A stretch of DNA of 64,000 bases from Pseudomonas sp. GGS8 (lineage in GTDB: Bacteria > Pseudomonadota > Gammaproteobacteria > Pseudomonadales > Pseudomonadaceae). Location: assembly GCF_024168645.1 (NCBI RefSeq), contig NZ_JALJWF010000001.1:3971501-4035500 (forward strand), read 5' to 3'. The position numbers and the translations under genes are program-made. The notes under the pieces are model-generated. The model was not told the DNA's origin, searched no databases, and was given only the letters and a program-made list of their open reading frames with translations. The first letter of the stretch is position 1; the number at the start of each line of letters is the position of its first letter. Positions 1 to 8,304 of the stretch are shown here, in pieces.

Positions 1-53
1 CCCGCTCCCGTAGGGATCACCTGGATCCTATGGGAGCGTGGCTTGCCCGCGAT
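1..53. repeat. REP-type palindrome (partial at window edge)
   Basis: Two facing copies of the group's short REP unit (GGGAGCG.GGCTTGCCCGCGA and its complement) are seen, the left one cut by the window edge. The same unit recurs near 1008, 25737, 29062, 50203, 58204, 60517 and 62686. It is extragenic, and no function is claimed. Confidence 0.7.
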
Positions 54-159
54 GAAGTTACCTCGGTACAACTGACGAAACTTCGAACGCGCCACCACCA
101 CAAAGGTCTGCTCCCTATACAGCCGAAATTCATCGATCAAGGAGAAGTCCAAATGGCGG

Positions 160-308
160 CCGCGTCCGACGCCGTGGGTGCGTGACGGTAAGGTGAAATT
201 CCGTGAAGGCAGGGTCGATGGCCGGAGAACGCGCCCGAGGCCTTTATCGGCCTGCTGGAGGGGCGCAACTTCGGCAAACTGGTGGTGCGGCAGGCGCCGA
301 CTGAGTAA
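160..308 (+). pseudogene. Remnant of NADP-dependent oxidoreductase (YncB/CurA-like), C-terminus only
   Basis: Reading from about 172 gives WVRDGKVKFREGRVDG. After a one-base shift near 222-225 the frame continues as ENAPEAFIGLLEGRNFGKL and ends at a TAA at 306-308. This matches the last ~40 residues of medium-chain zinc-independent NADP-dependent oxidoreductases, whose full length is about 340 residues. The rest of the gene is absent; upstream there is only a REP element and unassignable sequence. It is a decayed fragment just ahead of recR, where ybaB would normally be expected in Pseudomonas. Confidence 0.65.
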
Positions 309-383
309 TTGACGCTGCTATTTGACGCTAAACAGAGGCACGGGTATAAACCGCGTCTCGTTGTTATGTCGGACTTTTTCCCC

Positions 384-986
384 ATGAGCTTCAGCCCTTT
401 GATTCGCCAACTGATCGATGCCCTGCGAATTTTGCCGGGTGTGGGTCAGAAAACTGCCCAGCGCATGGCATTGCAACTGCTTGAGCGTGATCGCAGCGGC
501 GGCTTGCGACTGGCCCAGGCGCTGAGCCAGGCCATGGAAGGGGTGGGCCACTGCCGCTTGTGCCGCACGCTGACCGAAGACGATCTGTGCCCGCAATGCG
601 CTGATTCACGCCGCGACGACACCTTGCTGTGTGTGGTGGAGGGTCCAATGGACGTTTACGCCGTGGAGCAGACCGGTTTCCGCGGTCGCTACTTCGTGCT
701 CAAGGGCCACTTGTCGCCCTTGGACGGGTTGGGGCCGGAAGCCATCGGCATTCCACAACTGATGGCGCGGATCGAAGAGGCGGGCACGTTTACCGAAGTC
801 ATCCTCGCCACCAACCCGACGGTGGAAGGCGAGGCCACGGCGCATTACATCGCCCAGTTGCTCAGCAACAAAGGCCTGATCGCCTCGCGCATCGCCCATG
901 GCGTGCCGTTGGGTGGCGAGCTGGAGCTGGTGGACGGCGGGACATTGGCACATTCGTTTGCCGGGCGTAAGCCGATTTCGTTGTAA
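384..986 (+). CDS. recR: Recombination mediator protein RecR
   Basis: RecR works with RecF/RecO to load RecA onto SSB-coated gapped DNA. The 200-residue protein has the family's usual length. The N-terminal helix-hairpin-helix includes [13 protein letters not shown] (about residues 18-29). A C4 zinc finger (Cys57, Cys60, Cys69, Cys72) is followed by a Toprim domain beginning near residue 80 ([10 protein letters not shown]). The open frame extends upstream to 309, but the conserved RecR start [15 protein letters not shown] lies at 384. No strong Shine-Dalgarno is visible. In many Pseudomonas it follows dnaX-ybaB; here an oxidoreductase fragment is immediately upstream. Confidence 0.96.
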   Translation: MSFSPLIRQLIDALRILPGVGQKTAQRMALQLLERDRSGGLRLAQALSQAMEGVGHCRLCRTLTEDDLCPQCADSRRDDTLLCVVEGPMDVYAVEQTGFRGRYFVLKGHLSPLDGLGPEAIGIPQLMARIEEAGTFTEVILATNPTVEGEATAHYIAQLLSNKGLIASRIAHGVPLGGELELVDGGTLAHSFAGRKPISL

Positions 987-1007
987 CGGTGCTGTCTGGG
1001 CTGACGC

Positions 1008-1084
1008 CATCGCGAGCAAGCCCGCTCCCAGATTGAATGTGCGAGTAGCATAACACCCTGTGGGAGCGGGCTTGCCCGCGATGG
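1008..1084. repeat. REP doublet between recR and apt
   Basis: Inverted pair: ATCGCGAGCAAGCCCGCTCCC and, about 30 bp on, GTGGGAGCGGGCTTGCCCGC, able to form a long hairpin. It separates the convergent genes recR and apt and may act as a transcription/decay barrier (inference). Confidence 0.8.
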
Positions 1085-1103
1085 CGGCCTTCCAGACGCT
1101 GCC

Positions 1104-1652
1104 TTACTTATCGCTCAACGCAAACTGCGTCAGACAGAAAGTCGGTATTCCCATGTCTTCCAGCCGTTGCGAACCACCCAGCTCCGGCAAGTCAATGATC
1201 GCCGCCGCTTCATGCACCCGCGCGCCCATGCGCCGAACCAGGTTGGCCGCCGCAATCAGCGTGCCGCCGGTGGCGATCAAGTCATCGAACAGCACCACCG
1301 AATCACCCTCGCACAGGCTGTCGGCGTGGACTTCGAGGAAGGCTTCGCCGTACTCGGTCGCGTAACCTTCGGCCAGCACGTCGGCGGGCAATTTGCCCTG
1401 CTTGCGGAACAGCACCAATGGCTTGTTCAGCTGATACGCCAATATCGAGCCGATCAGGAAACCGCGCGCGTCCATGGCGCCGATGTGGGTGAAGTCGGCC
1501 TCGACGTAACGATGGGCAAAACTGTCCATCACCAGGCGCAGGGCCGTGGGCGACTGGAACAGCGGGGTAATGTCGCGAAAGATCACGCCCGGCTTGGGGA
1601 AATCGATCACGGGGCGGATCAGGGATTTGATGTCGAAGGAGTCGATAACCAT
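1104..1652 (-). CDS. apt: Adenine phosphoribosyltransferase
   Basis: Purine salvage: adenine + PRPP gives AMP + diphosphate, in the cytosol. The 182-residue protein shows the type I PRTase PRPP-binding loop [13 protein letters not shown] at residues 119-131 and the Apt-typical [14 protein letters not shown] near residues 18-31. The ATG start at 1652 begins [17 protein letters not shown], the normal family N-terminus. It lies convergent to recR and downstream of anr on the same strand, 79 bp beyond the divergent-free gap; co-transcription with anr is not evident because anr ends at 1732. Confidence 0.96.
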   Translation of the reverse strand: MVIDSFDIKSLIRPVIDFPKPGVIFRDITPLFQSPTALRLVMDSFAHRYVEADFTHIGAMDARGFLIGSILAYQLNKPLVLFRKQGKLPADVLAEGYATEYGEAFLEVHADSLCEGDSVVLFDDLIATGGTLIAAANLVRRMGARVHEAAAIIDLPELGGSQRLEDMGIPTFCLTQFALSDK

Positions 1653-1731
1653 CGTCCAAGTGTCCTGGCGGGCTGCAAACGCCGCAGTATAACGGCGGAT
1701 GAACCGTTTCGCTCAGCCGCCGTTGCCGGGA

Positions 1732-2466
1732 TCAGCCGTCGAGCGAACCGCCGGCCAGGGCGCAGAGTTGGATCGGGTCGAGGATGTGCACTTCCTTGCC
1801 CTCGGCGGCGATCAGTTCGTTTTGCTGGAAGCGGGTGAACACCCGGGACACGGTTTCCACCGCCAGGCCCAGGTAATTGCCGATTTCGTTGCGCGACATG
1901 CTCAACCGGAACTGGTTGGCCGAGAAGCCCCGAGCGCGGAAACGGGCCGAGAGGTTGACCAGAAAGGTAGCGATGCGCTCGTCGGCGGTTTTCTTCGACA
2001 GTAGCAACATCATTTGCTGATCGTCACGAATCTCGCGACTCATCACTCGCATTAACTGACGGCGAAGTTGTGGCAGTTGCAGGGCCAGTTCGTCGAGGCG
2101 CTCAAACGGGATCTCGCACACCGATGTGGTTTCCAGGGCTTGCGCCGAGACCGGGTGCTTTTCGGTGTCCATGCCCGACAGGCCGACCAGTTCACTCGGC
2201 AAATGGAAACCGGTGAGTTGTTCTTCGCCGCCATCGCTCAGGCTGAAAGTCTTCAGGGCGCCGGAGCGTACTGCATAAACGGAATCGAACGTGTCTCCCT
2301 GGCGAAACAGAAACTCGCCTTTTTTCAGCGGCCGACCACGTTTAACGATTTCGTCCAGCGCATCCATGTCTTCCAGATTCAGAGAAAGTGGCAGGCAGAG
2401 AGGGGCCAGGCTGCAATCCTTGCAATGGGCCTGGCTATGAGCGCGCAGTTTTACTGGCTCGGACAT
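1732..2466 (-). CDS. anr: Oxygen-sensing Crp/Fnr regulator Anr
   Basis: Anr is the Pseudomonas FNR homologue: a [4Fe-4S] sensor that dimerises at low oxygen and activates promoters with TTGAT-N4-ATCAA. The 244-residue protein has the N-terminal cluster cysteines Cys15, Cys18 and Cys24 and the internal Cys117. A cyclic-nucleotide-like beta barrel (residues ~35-140) is followed by a C-terminal helix-turn-helix ([18 protein letters not shown]) carrying the E..SR recognition pattern of FNR. The open frame extends to 2544, but [18 protein letters not shown] at 2466 is the family start. Its targets are nearby: perfect or near boxes lie upstream of hemN, ccoN-2 and ccoG. Confidence 0.95.
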   Translation of the reverse strand: MSEPVKLRAHSQAHCKDCSLAPLCLPLSLNLEDMDALDEIVKRGRPLKKGEFLFRQGDTFDSVYAVRSGALKTFSLSDGGEEQLTGFHLPSELVGLSGMDTEKHPVSAQALETTSVCEIPFERLDELALQLPQLRRQLMRVMSREIRDDQQMMLLLSKKTADERIATFLVNLSARFRARGFSANQFRLSMSRNEIGNYLGLAVETVSRVFTRFQQNELIAAEGKEVHILDPIQLCALAGGSLDG

Positions 2467-2559
2467 TTCTTTAATCCTTGTGGGAAAACACACATAAGCC
2501 GTAAGGGTAACCCACGGGAGGACATTCGGGCCAGCCTGCGACAATTTAACCGCAAGGCC

Positions 2560-3942
2560 TTAGATCACTCGTGAAAAGCGCTGGCGGTTGGTGTGTTCCA
2601 GGTATGCATCGAACACCATGCACACCGAGCGCACCAGCAGTCGGCCTGCGGGGAGTACGGTGATCCGTTCATTGTCGAGCTCGATCAACCCGTCCTTGGC
2701 CATGTCCTGCAGCTGTGGCCAGAGCTCGCCGAAGTAACCGCGAAAATCGATGTTGAAGGCCTGCTCGATTTCCGCGAATTCCAGGTCGAAATGGCAAATC
2801 AGTTGCTGGATCACTGCCCTGCGCAAGCGATCGTCGGCGTTGCATACCAGGCCACGGTTAGTGGCCAGTTGCGCGGACGCCAAAGCGTTCTGGTACTGGG
2901 TCAGGTCGCTGCTGTTCTGGCAGTACAGGTCGCCGATCTGGCTGATGGCCGATACCCCCAGACCGATCAGATCGCAATGGCCGTGGGTGGTGTAGCCCTG
3001 GAAGTTGCGTTGCAGGGTCGATTCTTCCTGGGCAATCGCCAGTTCATCATCGGGCAGGGCGAAGTGGTCCATGCCGATATAGCGGTAACCGGCGGCCGTC
3101 AATTGTTCGATGGTGCGCTGGAGCATTTCCAGCTTCTGCGCCGGCGCCGGTAGATCGTTGCTGTTGATCCGTCGTTGCGGCATGAAGCGCTCTGGCAGAT
3201 GAGCGTAGTTGAACACCGAGAGCCGGTCCGGTTGCAGGCTGATTACTTCGTCGACGGTGCGGGCGAAGTTCTCGGGCGTCTGCTTCGGCAGGCCATAAAT
3301 CAGATCGATGTTGATCGAACGAAATTGCAGGGTCCGGGCGGCGTCGATCACTGCGCGGGTTTCTTCCAGGCTTTGCAGACGATTGACTGCCCGCTGTACC
3401 GCCGGGTCGAGGTCTTGCAGGCCGATGCTGACCCGGTTGAAGCCCAGCTCCCGGAGCAGACCCATGGTCGACCAGTCGGCCTCGCGCGGGTCGATCTCGA
3501 TGCCGTAGTCGCCGGAATCGTTGTCCAGCAGATTGAAATGCTTGCGCAGTCGGGCCATCAGCTGACGCAGTTCATCGTGGCTGAGAAAGGTCGGTGTGCC
3601 GCCGCCGAAATGCAGTTGCTCGACTTTTTGCGCGGGGTCGAGGTGGCAGGCAATCAGCTGGATTTCCTGTTCCAGGCGCTGCAAATAGGGCAGGGCACGG
3701 CCGCGGTCCTTGGTGATGACTTTGTTGCAGGCGCAGTAGTAGCAGATGTTCGCGCAGAACGGCACATGCACATACAGGGATAACGGCCGCAGCGCCTTGC
3801 GGCTGTCGCGCAGGGCATGAAACAGGTCGAAGGTGCCGACCTGGCTGTCGAATTGTACGGCCGTCGGATACGAGGTGTAGCGTGGTCCCGCCAGGTCGTA
3901 ACGGCGGATCAGATCTGTGTCCCAACGAATGGCGTCGAGCAT
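2560..3942 (-). CDS. hemN: Oxygen-independent coproporphyrinogen III oxidase (radical SAM)
   Basis: HemN decarboxylates two propionates of coproporphyrinogen III to give protoporphyrinogen IX without O2, supplying heme for the adjacent cbb3 oxidases. The 460-residue length is normal for HemN. The radical-SAM cluster ligands are in VPFCANICYYCAC (Cys63, Cys67, Cys70), followed by the HFGGGTPTFL glycine motif near residue 110. The N-terminus (YDLAGPRYTSYPTA) is that of true HemN rather than HemW. The start is ATG at 3942. A perfect Anr box lies 65 bp upstream, so induction at low oxygen is expected. Confidence 0.96.
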   Translation of the reverse strand: MLDAIRWDTDLIRRYDLAGPRYTSYPTAVQFDSQVGTFDLFHALRDSRKALRPLSLYVHVPFCANICYYCACNKVITKDRGRALPYLQRLEQEIQLIACHLDPAQKVEQLHFGGGTPTFLSHDELRQLMARLRKHFNLLDNDSGDYGIEIDPREADWSTMGLLRELGFNRVSIGLQDLDPAVQRAVNRLQSLEETRAVIDAARTLQFRSINIDLIYGLPKQTPENFARTVDEVISLQPDRLSVFNYAHLPERFMPQRRINSNDLPAPAQKLEMLQRTIEQLTAAGYRYIGMDHFALPDDELAIAQEESTLQRNFQGYTTHGHCDLIGLGVSAISQIGDLYCQNSSDLTQYQNALASAQLATNRGLVCNADDRLRRAVIQQLICHFDLEFAEIEQAFNIDFRGYFGELWPQLQDMAKDGLIELDNERITVLPAGRLLVRSVCMVFDAYLEHTNRQRFSRVI

Positions 3943-4006
3943 GCGGGCATTCCCCCGGATAGGCTGGCAGTGTCGGCGAGTCTAGGGGCTGCGGCGTTGC
4001 GGCATC

Positions 4007-4020
4007 TTGATTTGCATCAA
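4007..4020 (-). promoter_or_regulatory. Anr box upstream of hemN
   Basis: TTGATTTGCATCAA is an exact palindromic match to the FNR/Anr consensus TTGAT-N4-ATCAA. It lies 65 bp before the hemN ATG, a plausible class II activator position. Confidence 0.9.
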
Positions 4021-4047
4021 CGGTGATTGGCGATAGCGATAGTTTTT

Positions 4048-4196
4048 GTGGCGAGAGGGCTTGTCGGAACGCCGCACCGCCCCGTTCGGCTGCGAAGCAG
4101 TCGTTGAGTCGGCGGACATGGTCGTTCTGAAAAGGTGCGGTGCAGTGTTTTTGGGGTCGCTTCGCAACCCAACGGGGGCAAGCCCCCTCGCCACAG
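4048..4196. repeat. Long inverted repeat (GTGGCGAGGGGGCTTGCCCCC family), copy A
   Basis: The outer arms read GTGGCGAGAGGGCTTG... and ...CAAGCCCCCTCGCCACA. Inner arms carry GTTCGGCTGCGAAGCAGTCG and the facing CGCTTCGCAACCCAACGGGGG. Similar ~130-150 bp elements occur at 7610, 27677 and 57924. All are intergenic. Confidence 0.8.
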
Positions 4197-4198
4197 GT

Positions 4199-4882
4199 CT
4201 AATGCCCCATCAACCAATGCTGATGCGGCCCTGGCAAGGTCCAGATGCCGAACACCATCACCAACAAGCCGCCGGTCATGCGCACGCTGCGTTTGCGCAA
4301 CAGCGCCGTGACCCGCTCGGCGGCCAGGCCTGTGGCGAGCAACACCGGCCAGGTGCCCAGCCCGAAAGCCAGCATCAGCAATGCACTGTCCAGCGCATTG
4401 CCCTGACTCGCGGACCACAGCAATGTGCTGTAAACCAGCCCGCACGGCAGCCAGCCCCACAGCGCGCCGAGCAGCAAGGCGCGGGGCAGGTTTGACACCG
4501 GCAGCAGTGTGTTGGCAATCGGCTGGATATGCCGCCACAGGCCGCGACCGAGGCTTTCGATGCGGGTTAAACCGCTCCACCAACCCGCCAGGTACAGCCC
4601 CATGGCGATCAGCAGCAATCCGGCGAGGATGCGCATGAACATCGCCGCCGGGCTATTGGCCACGGCCCAACCGGCCAGGCCGATCAGCAGGCCGGCCGCG
4701 GCGTAGCTGAGAATTCGCCCCAGGTTGTAGGCCAACAGCAATCGAAAGCGTCGGCTGCGTTGTTCCTTGGGAATCGCCAGAGTCAGCGCGCCCATCAAAC
4801 CGCCGCACATGCCCAGGCAATGGCCGCCACCGAGTAGCCCGAGGATGAGCGCCGACACCAGCAGTGGCGCCAACTCAAGCAT
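4199..4882 (-). CDS. TauE/SafE-like (UreH-type) membrane protein of the cco cluster
   Basis: An integral membrane protein of 227 residues with about six hydrophobic segments (first MLELAPLLVSALILGLLGGG, last near the C-terminus ending WLMGH). A GGHCLGMCGGLMG motif lies in TM1 at about residues 18-30; the paired cysteines, His and Met suggest metal handling, but this is inference. This family sits directly after ccoS in Pseudomonas cco loci (PA1547 position in PAO1). The start at 4882 overlaps the ccoS stop by 8 bp, so translation is coupled. A role in cbb3 oxidase copper or heme supply is likely from context; the sulfite exporter name is only a family label. Confidence 0.82.
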   Translation of the reverse strand: MLELAPLLVSALILGLLGGGHCLGMCGGLMGALTLAIPKEQRSRRFRLLLAYNLGRILSYAAAGLLIGLAGWAVANSPAAMFMRILAGLLLIAMGLYLAGWWSGLTRIESLGRGLWRHIQPIANTLLPVSNLPRALLLGALWGWLPCGLVYSTLLWSASQGNALDSALLMLAFGLGTWPVLLATGLAAERVTALLRKRSVRMTGGLLVMVFGIWTLPGPHQHWLMGH

Positions 4883-5093
4883 GGGGTGGCGCCTTGTCGT
4901 CCGGTTTGACCGGATGGCCGCTGGCCTCATCGACCGCTGCCATGTGCTTCGGGTCCTGGTCGTCGAACAGGATGCTGTGGGCCGGGCCGTCGAGGTCGTC
5001 GTACTGACCGCTGTCGACCGCCCAGAAGAAGATGTAGATAGCGATGGCCACGATCAGCAGCGCGGCCGGGATCATCACGTAGAGAGCTGGCAT
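4875..5093 (-). CDS. ccoS: cbb3 oxidase maturation protein CcoS
   Basis: A small 72-residue membrane protein with one N-terminal TM helix (PALYVMIPAALLIVAIAIYI), then the FFWAVDSGQYDDLDGPA block that defines CcoS and a short polar tail (HPVKPDDKAPPHA). CcoS is required for incorporation of heme b and CuB into the CcoN subunit. It lies 22 bp after ccoI and overlaps the next gene, consistent with a ccoGHIS operon. Confidence 0.93.
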   Translation of the reverse strand: MPALYVMIPAALLIVAIAIYIFFWAVDSGQYDDLDGPAHSILFDDQDPKHMAAVDEASGHPVKPDDKAPPHA

Positions 5094-5115
5094 CTGGACT
5101 CCATGCCCGCGCGGC

Positions 5116-7566
5116 TCAAGCCGGCAGCGGACGGGTTTCTGGCGTGGCGCTGGTGGCTGGCGCGCTCGGCAGGCGAGTCAGGCGCAAAGCATTCAACACC
5201 ACGGTCAACGAACTGATGGACATGCCGACCGCGGCCCACACCGGGGTGATCCAGCCGAGGGCGGCGAATGGCAACATGAGGCCATTGTACAGCGCTGCCC
5301 ACAGCAAGTTCTCGATGATGACCCGACGGGTGCGACGGGCCAGGCTGAAGGCTTGCACCAGCGCGTCGAGGCGGTTCGATAGCAACACCGCGTCGGCACT
5401 GGTTTTCGCCAGATCGGTGGCCGAGCCCATCGCCACGCTGATGTCGGCGGCGGCCAGCACCGGCACGTCGTTGACCCCGTCACCGAGCATCAACACCTTG
5501 CGACCTTCCTGGTGCAGTTGTTGCAGCACCTGCAATTTATCGTCCGGACGCAAACCGCCACGGGCCTCGTCGATACCCAATTCGGCGGCGACGCTGGCGA
5601 CCATCGGCGAGCTGTCGCCGGACAGCAGCAAGGTGCGCCAGCCGCGAGCCTTGCATGCCGCCAGCAGGGCAGGGGCATCGGCGCGCAAACGGTCGTCGAG
5701 GACGAACCACGCCAGCGGTCCCTGGCTGTCGCCGAGCAGCAGCCATTGGCCGGGCTCATCGGGCATCATCGGCACTTGAGCATCGCTGAGTTCGCAGACA
5801 AAACCCGGTTGGCCGATGCGCAAGCGTTGCGCGCCGACCAAGCCTTCAAGGCCCAGGCCCGGCGTGCTGTGGACTTCTTCGGCGGCCAGCGGCGCGCGGC
5901 CAAAAGCGCGGGCGATCGGGTGTTCGGAGCGGTTTTCCAGGGCGGCGGCGAGGCTCAGGCATTGATCGCTGGCCAGTGCCCCAAGCGGCCGGATCGAACG
6001 CAAAGCCAGACGACCTTCGGTGAGGGTTCCGGTCTTGTCGAAAATTACCGTGTCGATCTGGTTCAGGCCTTCCAGTACATGGCCGCGCGTCAACAAAAGC
6101 CCCAACTTGTGCAGCGTGCCGGTGGCGGCGGTGAGGGCGGTCGGCGTGGCCAGGGACAAGGCGCACGGGCAGGTGGCAACCAGCATCGCCAGGACAATCC
6201 AGAACGCTCGCGATGAATCCAGCTCCCACCAGAGCAGGCCGATGGCGGCCACGGCGATAAGCGTCAGTAGTAAAAACCACTGCGCGGCGCGGTCAGCGAT
6301 TTCCGCCAGCCGCGGCTTCTCAGCTTGGGCGCGATCCAGCAGGCGGACGATGGCCGACAGGCGCGTGTCCTGACCCAACGCGAGGACTTCCACGGTCAAC
6401 GCACCCTCGACGTTCAAAGTGCCGGCAGTGACCGCGTCGCCCGGGGTCCGTGGTTGTGGCAGGTATTCGCCGGTGAGCAGGGATTCGTCGATGCTCGACT
6501 GACCGTCGAGGATCTTGCCGTCGGCCGGCAGGATCGCGCCGGGGTGCACCAGCACCTGATCGCCCACGCGTAACTCGCTGAGCAGAATCCGCTCGCTCTG
6601 GCCATCAGCGCTCAGCCGCAGGCACGAGGCGGGCAACAGATTGACCAGTTGTGCGGTCGCGGCGGCGGTGCGTTCCCGGGCGCGGCGTTCCAGATAGCGC
6701 CCGGCCAGCAGGAACAGCGCGAACATCCCCACCGCATCGAAATACAGCTCGCCGACTCCGGTGATCGAGGTCCAGATCCCGGCGATGTACGCACTGCCGA
6801 TCGCCAGCGACACCGAGACATCCATGGTCAGGTGCCGGGTGCGCAGATCGCGCATCGCCCCTTTGAAGAACGGCGCGCAGCTGTAGAACACGATCGGCGT
6901 GGTGAGAAACAGCGCGACCCAGCGCAGGATGGTGTGTAGTTCGGGGCTGAGGTCGATGTTGAATTCCGGCCAGGTGGCCATGGTCGCCATCATTGCCTGG
7001 AACCACAGTAACCCGGCAACGCCGAGTTGGCGCAGGGCCAGACGGTTTTCGCTGGCCAGTTGTTCGCTGGCGCGGTCGGCCTGATAAGGGTGAGCGGCGT
7101 AACCGATGTGGCGCAATTCGCTGAGCACTTGGCTCAACGGCAATTGCGCGTCCGCCCAGCGCACGTGCAGGCGATGATTGGACAGATTCAGACGTGCTTC
7201 GGCCACCGCCGGCAGGCTGCGAAGATGCTTTTCGATCAGCCAGCCACACGCGGCGCAACTGATGCCTTCCATCAACAGAGTGGTTTCGGCGAGTTCGCCT
7301 TCGTGACGGACAAAGGGTTGCTGCACATCGGCGCGATCATACAGCGCCAGCTCGTCGACCAACTGCACCGGCAAGGCGTCGGGGTTGGCCGAGGCTTCGC
7401 TGCGATGCTGGTAATAACTTTCCAGCCCTCCGGCCACGATGGCCTCGGCCACCGCCTGGCAACCCGGGCAGCAGAACTCGCGGGTATCCCCGAGGACGGC
7501 GGCGGTGAAGCGGCTACCGGCCGGGACGGGCAGAGCGCAGTGGTAGCAGGGGGTTGGAGTGGTCAT
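5116..7566 (-). CDS. ccoI: Copper-translocating P1B-type ATPase CcoI (FixI)
   Basis: Exports Cu(I) for cbb3 oxidase CuB assembly. The 816-residue protein begins with a cysteine-rich region (CYHC, then CCPGC) and an HMA-like domain with GISCAACGWLIEKHL (residues ~93-107). It has the membrane CPC motif (VATCPCALSLATP), the phosphorylation site VIFDKTGTLTEG and the hinge MLGDGVNDVPVL. The frame is open to 7653 and includes nearby ATGs at 7578 and 7587. The start at 7566 (MTTPTPCYHC) is preferred because it matches the family N-terminus, but no strong Shine-Dalgarno separates the options. A long repeat element separates it from ccoH. Confidence 0.94.
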   Translation of the reverse strand: MTTPTPCYHCALPVPAGSRFTAAVLGDTREFCCPGCQAVAEAIVAGGLESYYQHRSEASANPDALPVQLVDELALYDRADVQQPFVRHEGELAETTLLMEGISCAACGWLIEKHLRSLPAVAEARLNLSNHRLHVRWADAQLPLSQVLSELRHIGYAAHPYQADRASEQLASENRLALRQLGVAGLLWFQAMMATMATWPEFNIDLSPELHTILRWVALFLTTPIVFYSCAPFFKGAMRDLRTRHLTMDVSVSLAIGSAYIAGIWTSITGVGELYFDAVGMFALFLLAGRYLERRARERTAAATAQLVNLLPASCLRLSADGQSERILLSELRVGDQVLVHPGAILPADGKILDGQSSIDESLLTGEYLPQPRTPGDAVTAGTLNVEGALTVEVLALGQDTRLSAIVRLLDRAQAEKPRLAEIADRAAQWFLLLTLIAVAAIGLLWWELDSSRAFWIVLAMLVATCPCALSLATPTALTAATGTLHKLGLLLTRGHVLEGLNQIDTVIFDKTGTLTEGRLALRSIRPLGALASDQCLSLAAALENRSEHPIARAFGRAPLAAEEVHSTPGLGLEGLVGAQRLRIGQPGFVCELSDAQVPMMPDEPGQWLLLGDSQGPLAWFVLDDRLRADAPALLAACKARGWRTLLLSGDSSPMVASVAAELGIDEARGGLRPDDKLQVLQQLHQEGRKVLMLGDGVNDVPVLAAADISVAMGSATDLAKTSADAVLLSNRLDALVQAFSLARRTRRVIIENLLWAALYNGLMLPFAALGWITPVWAAVGMSISSLTVVLNALRLTRLPSAPATSATPETRPLPA

Positions 7567-7609
7567 GTTTGTTGCCATGAAAACCATTGTGGCAGGCCCA
7601 AAGGCCTCT

Positions 7610-7740
7610 GTGGCGAGGGGGCTTACCCCCGTTGGACCGCGCAGCGGTCCCAAAGACAGTCAGCGCGAACTTCTCGATAGATCGAGTAGACAACTTGCGG
7701 CTGCTGCGCAACCGAACGCGGGCAAGCCCGCTCGCCACAG
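7610..7740. repeat. Long inverted repeat, copy B (between ccoI and ccoH)
   Basis: Arms GTGGCGAGGGGGCTTACCCCC and ...GGGCAAGCCCGCTCGCCACA face each other. The distal arm resembles the short REP core (GCAAGCCCGCTC), so the copy appears mosaic. It lies inside the presumed ccoGHIS operon and could cause differential expression or mRNA stability (inference). Confidence 0.75.
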
Positions 7741-7753
7741 GAGATCGTTGTGA

Positions 7754-8293
7754 CTATTTTTTCAGGTCTTCGGCGCCTTGCAACGGCTCGTCACCGAGCA
7801 GCAGATCCTTGGCATGGCTGACCTGTTCTTCCTCGAACATGCGCCAGGTCTTGTCGTCCTGCACACCCAACAATTCAACAAAGCGTCGGCCTTCGACCTT
7901 GTCGCTCAGCTGGCCGATGTAGCGGCCCTGTTCGGTTTCGCTGCGGGCCAGAGTGATCTTGCGATCCTTCTCTGGCTGGGTCGGCGAAATCAGGTTCAGT
8001 TCAAGGGTTTTCGGTTGGCTGTTGCCGCTCAGGCGCAGGTCGACTTCGCCGGTCACCTCATCCAGATGCACGCTGGCACGCAGCTGCAGGGTCTGGGCCA
8101 GCAGTTCACGGTCCAGGGAGCGGTTGATGCCTTTGCCGGCCTCGTAATAGTTGTCGTTGACCAGGTTGTCCGGGTTGTTCACCGCGATGGTCACCATCGA
8201 CAGGGTCAAGGTCACCGAGCAGGCCAGGATGGCGATGATGATCCACGGCCAAAGGTGCTTGTACCAGGGACTTGCGGCAGTTGCTGCGGGCAT
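7754..8293 (-). CDS. ccoH: cbb3 oxidase assembly protein CcoH (FixH)
   Basis: A 179-residue FixH-family membrane protein with one N-terminal TM (WYKHLWPWIIIAILACSVTL region, residues ~8-36). The family signature NPDNLVNDNYYEAGKGINRS follows, then a periplasmic beta-rich domain. CcoH interacts with CcoN and is required for stable cbb3 assembly. ATG at 8293 (MPAATAASPW) is chosen over ATG 8299 because AAGAGA lies 7 bases before it but abuts the upstream ATG. It starts 12 bp downstream of ccoG. Confidence 0.92.
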   Translation of the reverse strand: MPAATAASPWYKHLWPWIIIAILACSVTLTLSMVTIAVNNPDNLVNDNYYEAGKGINRSLDRELLAQTLQLRASVHLDEVTGEVDLRLSGNSQPKTLELNLISPTQPEKDRKITLARSETEQGRYIGQLSDKVEGRRFVELLGVQDDKTWRMFEEEQVSHAKDLLLGDEPLQGAEDLKK

Positions 8294-8304
8294 GATCATT
8301 TCTC

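Noticed and set aside
309..383. Extended N-terminus of RecR
   Set aside because: The 25 extra codons do not resemble RecR; the conserved start is [10 protein letters not shown] at 384.
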